Source of the DNA: Solwaraspora sp. WMMA2056
GTDB taxonomy: Bacteria; Actinomycetota; Actinomycetes; Mycobacteriales; Micromonosporaceae
Direction: 5' to 3'
NCBI RefSeq assembly: GCF_030345095.1
Contig: NZ_CP128360.1
Coordinates: 2,294,001-2,358,000, forward strand
DNA: 64,000 nucleotides
Translations under genes and position numbers: made by a program
Part shown: positions 61,597 through 64,000 of the stretch, piece by piece
Position numbering within the stretch: position 1 is the stretch's first letter
Layout of the letters: each line of letters begins with the position of its first letter
The notes under the pieces: model-generated
Databases searched by the model: none
Seen by the model: the letters and a program-made list of their open reading frames with translations, nothing else
Told to the model about the DNA's origin: nothing

Positions 61597-62655
61597 CCTC
61601 GGCGCGGTCGAGGTGAGGTCGACGACTCCTTGGTTACCGAAAGTCGGCGACGATTCACCATCGGTCGAAGGCTCGGTGGCCTGCTGATCGCCGTCGCGCT
61701 GCTGGCCGGCACCATCTTCGCCAGCCTGGCCCTCGGGGCCCGCGACATCGCCCTGCCGATCGTGCTCGACGCACTGGCGCACCGGGATCCGACCATCGCC
61801 GACCACGTGGTGATCTGGGATCTCCGGCTGCCCCGGACCGTGATCGGGCTGCTCGCCGGGGCGGCCCTCGGCCTGTCCGGCGCGCTCATGCAGGGGCTCA
61901 CCCGTAACCCGATCGCCGACCCCGGGCTGCTCGGCGTCAACGCCGGGGCGTCCCTCGCCGTCGTCGTCGCGATCACCTGGCTCGGCATCGGCACCACCGT
62001 CGGCTACATCTGGTTCGCCTTCGCCGGGGCCGCACTGGCCGCACTGGCCGTCTACGGCGTCGGCTCGATGGGGTGGGGCGGCGCCACCCCGGTGAAACTG
62101 GCCATCGCCGGTTCCGCGTTGACCGCGGTCCTCACCTCGCTGATCACCCTGGTGCTGCTGACCAACCTGCAGACCCTGGAACGCTACCGGTTCTGGCAGG
62201 TCGGCTCGCTGGTCGGGCGGGACCTGTCCGCCGCCCGTACGGTGCTGCCGTTCCTGGTCGTCGGCGCCGTGCTGGCGGTGGCCTCCGGCCGGCTGCTCAA
62301 CGCGCTCAGTCTCGGCGACGACGTCGCCCACGGGCTCGGGCAGCACGTGGTCCGCGACCGGGCGTCGATCCTGCTGGCGACCGTGCTGCTCTGCGGGTCG
62401 GCGACCGCGCTCGCCGGCCCGATCGTCTTCGTCGGTCTGGTCGTGCCGCACGCCGCCCGCTGGGCCACCGGGCCCGACTACCGGTGGATCCTCGCCTACA
62501 GTCTGCCGCTGGGCGCGGCCCTGCTGCTGGCCGCCGACGTGGTCGGCCGGCTCGTCGCCCTGCCCGGCGAGGTCGAGGCCGGCCTGGTCGCGGCGTTCCT
62601 CGGCGCTCCGGTGCTGATCGCCCTGGTCCGCAAGGCCCGGATGGCCGCGGTATGA
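61585..62655 (+). CDS. Iron-siderophore ABC permease (FecCD family), first
   Basis: This permease of up to 356 residues has about nine membrane helices, LRLPRTVIGLLAGAALGLSG and GPIVFVGLVVPHAAR, the FecCD signatures. The start is uncertain: ATG 61585 lies in an iron box and hairpin, while TTG 61630 has GAGGTGAGG 11 bases upstream. It is followed by a second permease and a binding protein, forming a siderophore importer. Confidence 0.88.
   Translation: MLTSPRRGRGEVDDSLVTESRRRFTIGRRLGGLLIAVALLAGTIFASLALGARDIALPIVLDALAHRDPTIADHVVIWDLRLPRTVIGLLAGAALGLSGALMQGLTRNPIADPGLLGVNAGASLAVVVAITWLGIGTTVGYIWFAFAGAALAALAVYGVGSMGWGGATPVKLAIAGSALTAVLTSLITLVLLTNLQTLERYRFWQVGSLVGRDLSAARTVLPFLVVGAVLAVASGRLLNALSLGDDVAHGLGQHVVRDRASILLATVLLCGSATALAGPIVFVGLVVPHAARWATGPDYRWILAYSLPLGAALLLAADVVGRLVALPGEVEAGLVAAFLGAPVLIALVRKARMAAV
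61591..61619. promoter_or_regulatory. Hairpin with ACCTCACCTCG arms
   Basis: ACCTCACCTCG at 61591-61601 pairs with CGAGGTGAGGT at 61609-61619 across seven bases. It overlaps the 5' end of the permease gene and could hide its ribosome binding site or end upstream transcription. Confidence 0.6.
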
Positions 62656-62674
62656 AGGCATGGATGGCTGTGGA

Positions 62675-63736
62675 ATGACCGTCACCGGAACCCGCCACGC
62701 CGAGGGGGAGTGGCCGGCGCTGCGCCGGCTGCGCTGGCGTCGCCGCGTCCGGGCCGCCGTGGTGGTGTCGACGCTGGTGGTGGTCGCGCTGCTGTTGGCG
62801 GCGCTCAGCCTCAGCCTCGGCTCCTACCGGGTCGCGCCCGACGATCTGCTGCGCACCCTCGCCGGGCAGGGCACCGGCCGTGACGAGTTCATCATCCTCG
62901 ACCTGCGGCTGCCTCGGCTGATCGCCGGGATCCTCACCGGGGCGGCGTTCGGCCTCGCCGGCGGAATCTTCCAGACCGTGCTGCGCAACCCGCTGGCCAG
63001 CCCGGACATCATCGGCGTCACCGGTGGCGCCAGTGTCGCGGCGGTGGCCGCGCTGACGATGTTCGGTGTCGGCAGCCTGGGTGTCTCGGTCGCGGCGTTC
63101 GTCGGCGCGACCGGTACGGCGACCGCCGTCTACCTGCTGTCCTGGCGGAACGGACTGACCGGATACCGGTTCGTGCTGGTCGGCATCGCCGCCGCGTTCA
63201 TGGCCCACGGAGCGCTCGGCTACCTGCTGACCCGGGGCGAGGTACGCGAGGCGCAGACCGCACTGGCCTGGATGGTCGGCAGCCTCGGCGCCGCCCGGTG
63301 GCCGGAGATCGTCGTCCTGGCGGTGACCCTGGCCGTGCTCGCCATGGTGCTGTTGGTGGCGCGGGCGACGCTGGAGCTGCTGCAGTTCGGCGACGACACC
63401 GCCACCGGGCTTGGCGTACGGCTGGAACGCGGCCGGATCGTGCTGCTCGTGGTCGCGGTGACGCTCGCGGCGGTGGCGACGGCGACGACCGGTCCGATCG
63501 CGTTCGTGGCCTTCGTCGCCATGCCGATCGCTCGGCGGTTGATGCGCTCCGGCGCTCCGGTGCTGCTGCCGGCCGCGCTGGTCGGCGTGGTCGTGGTGAC
63601 CGGCTCGGATCTGATCGCCCAGCATCTGCTGCCCGGCAACGTGAAGGCACCGGTCGGCATCGTCACCGCGGTGCTGGGGGGCCCGTACCTGCTGTGGCTG
63701 CTGGCCACGACGGGCCGGGAGGGGCGCGGGGCCTGA
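62675..63736 (+). CDS. Iron-siderophore ABC permease (FecCD family), second
   Basis: This 353-residue permease pairs with the first. It has LRLPRLIAGILTGAAFGLAG and TGPIAFVAFVAMPIARRL signatures and about nine helices. ATG 62675 is 19 bases after the first permease stop. Its end is duplicated after the stop (63714-63765). Confidence 0.9.
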   Translation: MTVTGTRHAEGEWPALRRLRWRRRVRAAVVVSTLVVVALLLAALSLSLGSYRVAPDDLLRTLAGQGTGRDEFIILDLRLPRLIAGILTGAAFGLAGGIFQTVLRNPLASPDIIGVTGGASVAAVAALTMFGVGSLGVSVAAFVGATGTATAVYLLSWRNGLTGYRFVLVGIAAAFMAHGALGYLLTRGEVREAQTALAWMVGSLGAARWPEIVVLAVTLAVLAMVLLVARATLELLQFGDDTATGLGVRLERGRIVLLVVAVTLAAVATATTGPIAFVAFVAMPIARRLMRSGAPVLLPAALVGVVVVTGSDLIAQHLLPGNVKAPVGIVTAVLGGPYLLWLLATTGREGRGA

Positions 63737-63765
63737 TCGTGCGCCGGGACGGGCGCGGGGCCTGG
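63714..63765. repeat. 29-bp-spaced duplication of the gene end
   Basis: GCCGGGA, one base, then GGGCGCGGGGCCTG occurs at 63714 and again at 63743. The first copy contains the TGA stop of the permease; in the second copy the triplet is TGG. Confidence 0.75.
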
Positions 63766-63806
63766 TCCGGTACGGGCCGGTATCACGGCTGGGTAACCGC
63801 GATTAC

Positions 63807-63825
63807 AAAGGCTAGCCAAACCTAA
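63807..63825. promoter_or_regulatory. Iron box before binding-protein gene
   Basis: The reverse strand reads TTAGGTTTGGCTAGCCTTT, matching 15 of 19 positions of the iron-box consensus. It lies about 57 bases upstream of the binding-protein start. Confidence 0.7.
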
Positions 63826-63881
63826 CTTACCCATGGTTGCATGGGTCGACTCGCGGACCGACCGCGCCTGTAGGAGAGACA

Positions 63882-64000
63882 GTGAACAGCAGAATACTCA
63901 GCCGCGTCCTTGTCGCCGTACCGCTCGCCCTGACCCTGGGCCTGGCCGCCTGCTCTTCCGGCGACGACTCCACCGGCGACACCGACAACGGTGGCGGCAC
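63882..64000 (+). CDS. Iron-siderophore binding lipoprotein (partial, N-terminus)
   Basis: The first 39 residues are a signal peptide with lipobox LAACSS and a Ser/Asp/Gly-rich linker. AGGAGA at 63872-63877 supports GTG 63882. Context (two FecCD permeases, iron box) makes it the substrate-binding protein of the importer. The rest lies outside the window. Confidence 0.8.
   Translation, partial: MNSRILSRVLVAVPLALTLGLAACSSGDDSTGDTDNGGG

Overview
The window looks like part of a filamentous actinomycete chromosome, most likely from the Micromonosporaceae. It is very GC-rich with strong G/C bias at third codon positions, many GTG starts and overlapping stop/start codons. It carries families typical of that group: an XRE regulator with a DUF5753-type C-terminus plus a DUF397 protein, a SigE-type ECF factor, a small DivIVA-domain protein, Tat or Sec exported glycoside hydrolases with CBM2 modules, and an LPxTG cell-wall protein. 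No rRNA, tRNA, CRISPR array, prophage or intact insertion sequence was seen.

Layout. 1-3488: a low-GC accessory patch of displaced Rhs C-terminal cassettes alternating with small genes that are probably immunity genes. 3489-4023: no supportable gene. 4024-5780: a NUDIX hydrolase meeting a HTH-TPR regulator tail to tail. 5937-10646: an AlpA-like DNA-binding protein, a small acidic protein, a DivIVA-domain protein, a 736-residue protein with DnaJ-type zinc clusters, and an unusual MTHFR-like protein. 10672-14730: a LysE exporter and a carbohydrate ABC importer operon. 14800-21482: small membrane proteins, a ribbon-helix-helix protein, a secreted beta-propeller protein, an HxlR/SDR divergent pair, a lipoprotein and an LPxTG protein. 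21675-30600: a large LuxR regulator, an SDR-TetR-SDR operon, a second TetR with twin operators, a DM13 protein and a two-component system. 30614-34936: an ABC-2 exporter divergent from a MarR-like regulator, then a ThuA-like lipoprotein.

35019-43333 holds two giant adjacent genes (1546 and 1213 residues) that I cannot assign to any known family. They are the best candidates for an undescribed system. 43534-55544: a GH43 enzyme that appears to lack its catalytic-base segment, a DUF397/XRE locus, an ADP-ribosylglycohydrolase, a methyltransferase, an ECF sigma factor with a membrane partner, a GH11 xylanase, RtcB ligase and a GNAT protein. 55727-64000: a GH1 beta-glucosidase, a TauE/SafE transporter, a DUF3152 metalloprotease-like lipoprotein, a GH95 enzyme, and the start of an iron-siderophore import operon with two likely iron boxes.

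Together the glycoside hydrolases (GH43, GH11, GH1, GH95), the sugar ABC importer and palindromic operators beside several of them suggest a plant-polysaccharide-degrading soil or endophytic lifestyle. A pattern that cuts across the window is that at least six genes have their 3' end, including the stop codon, copied in short tandem or near-tandem repeats (23-32 bp in most, 9 bp in one).
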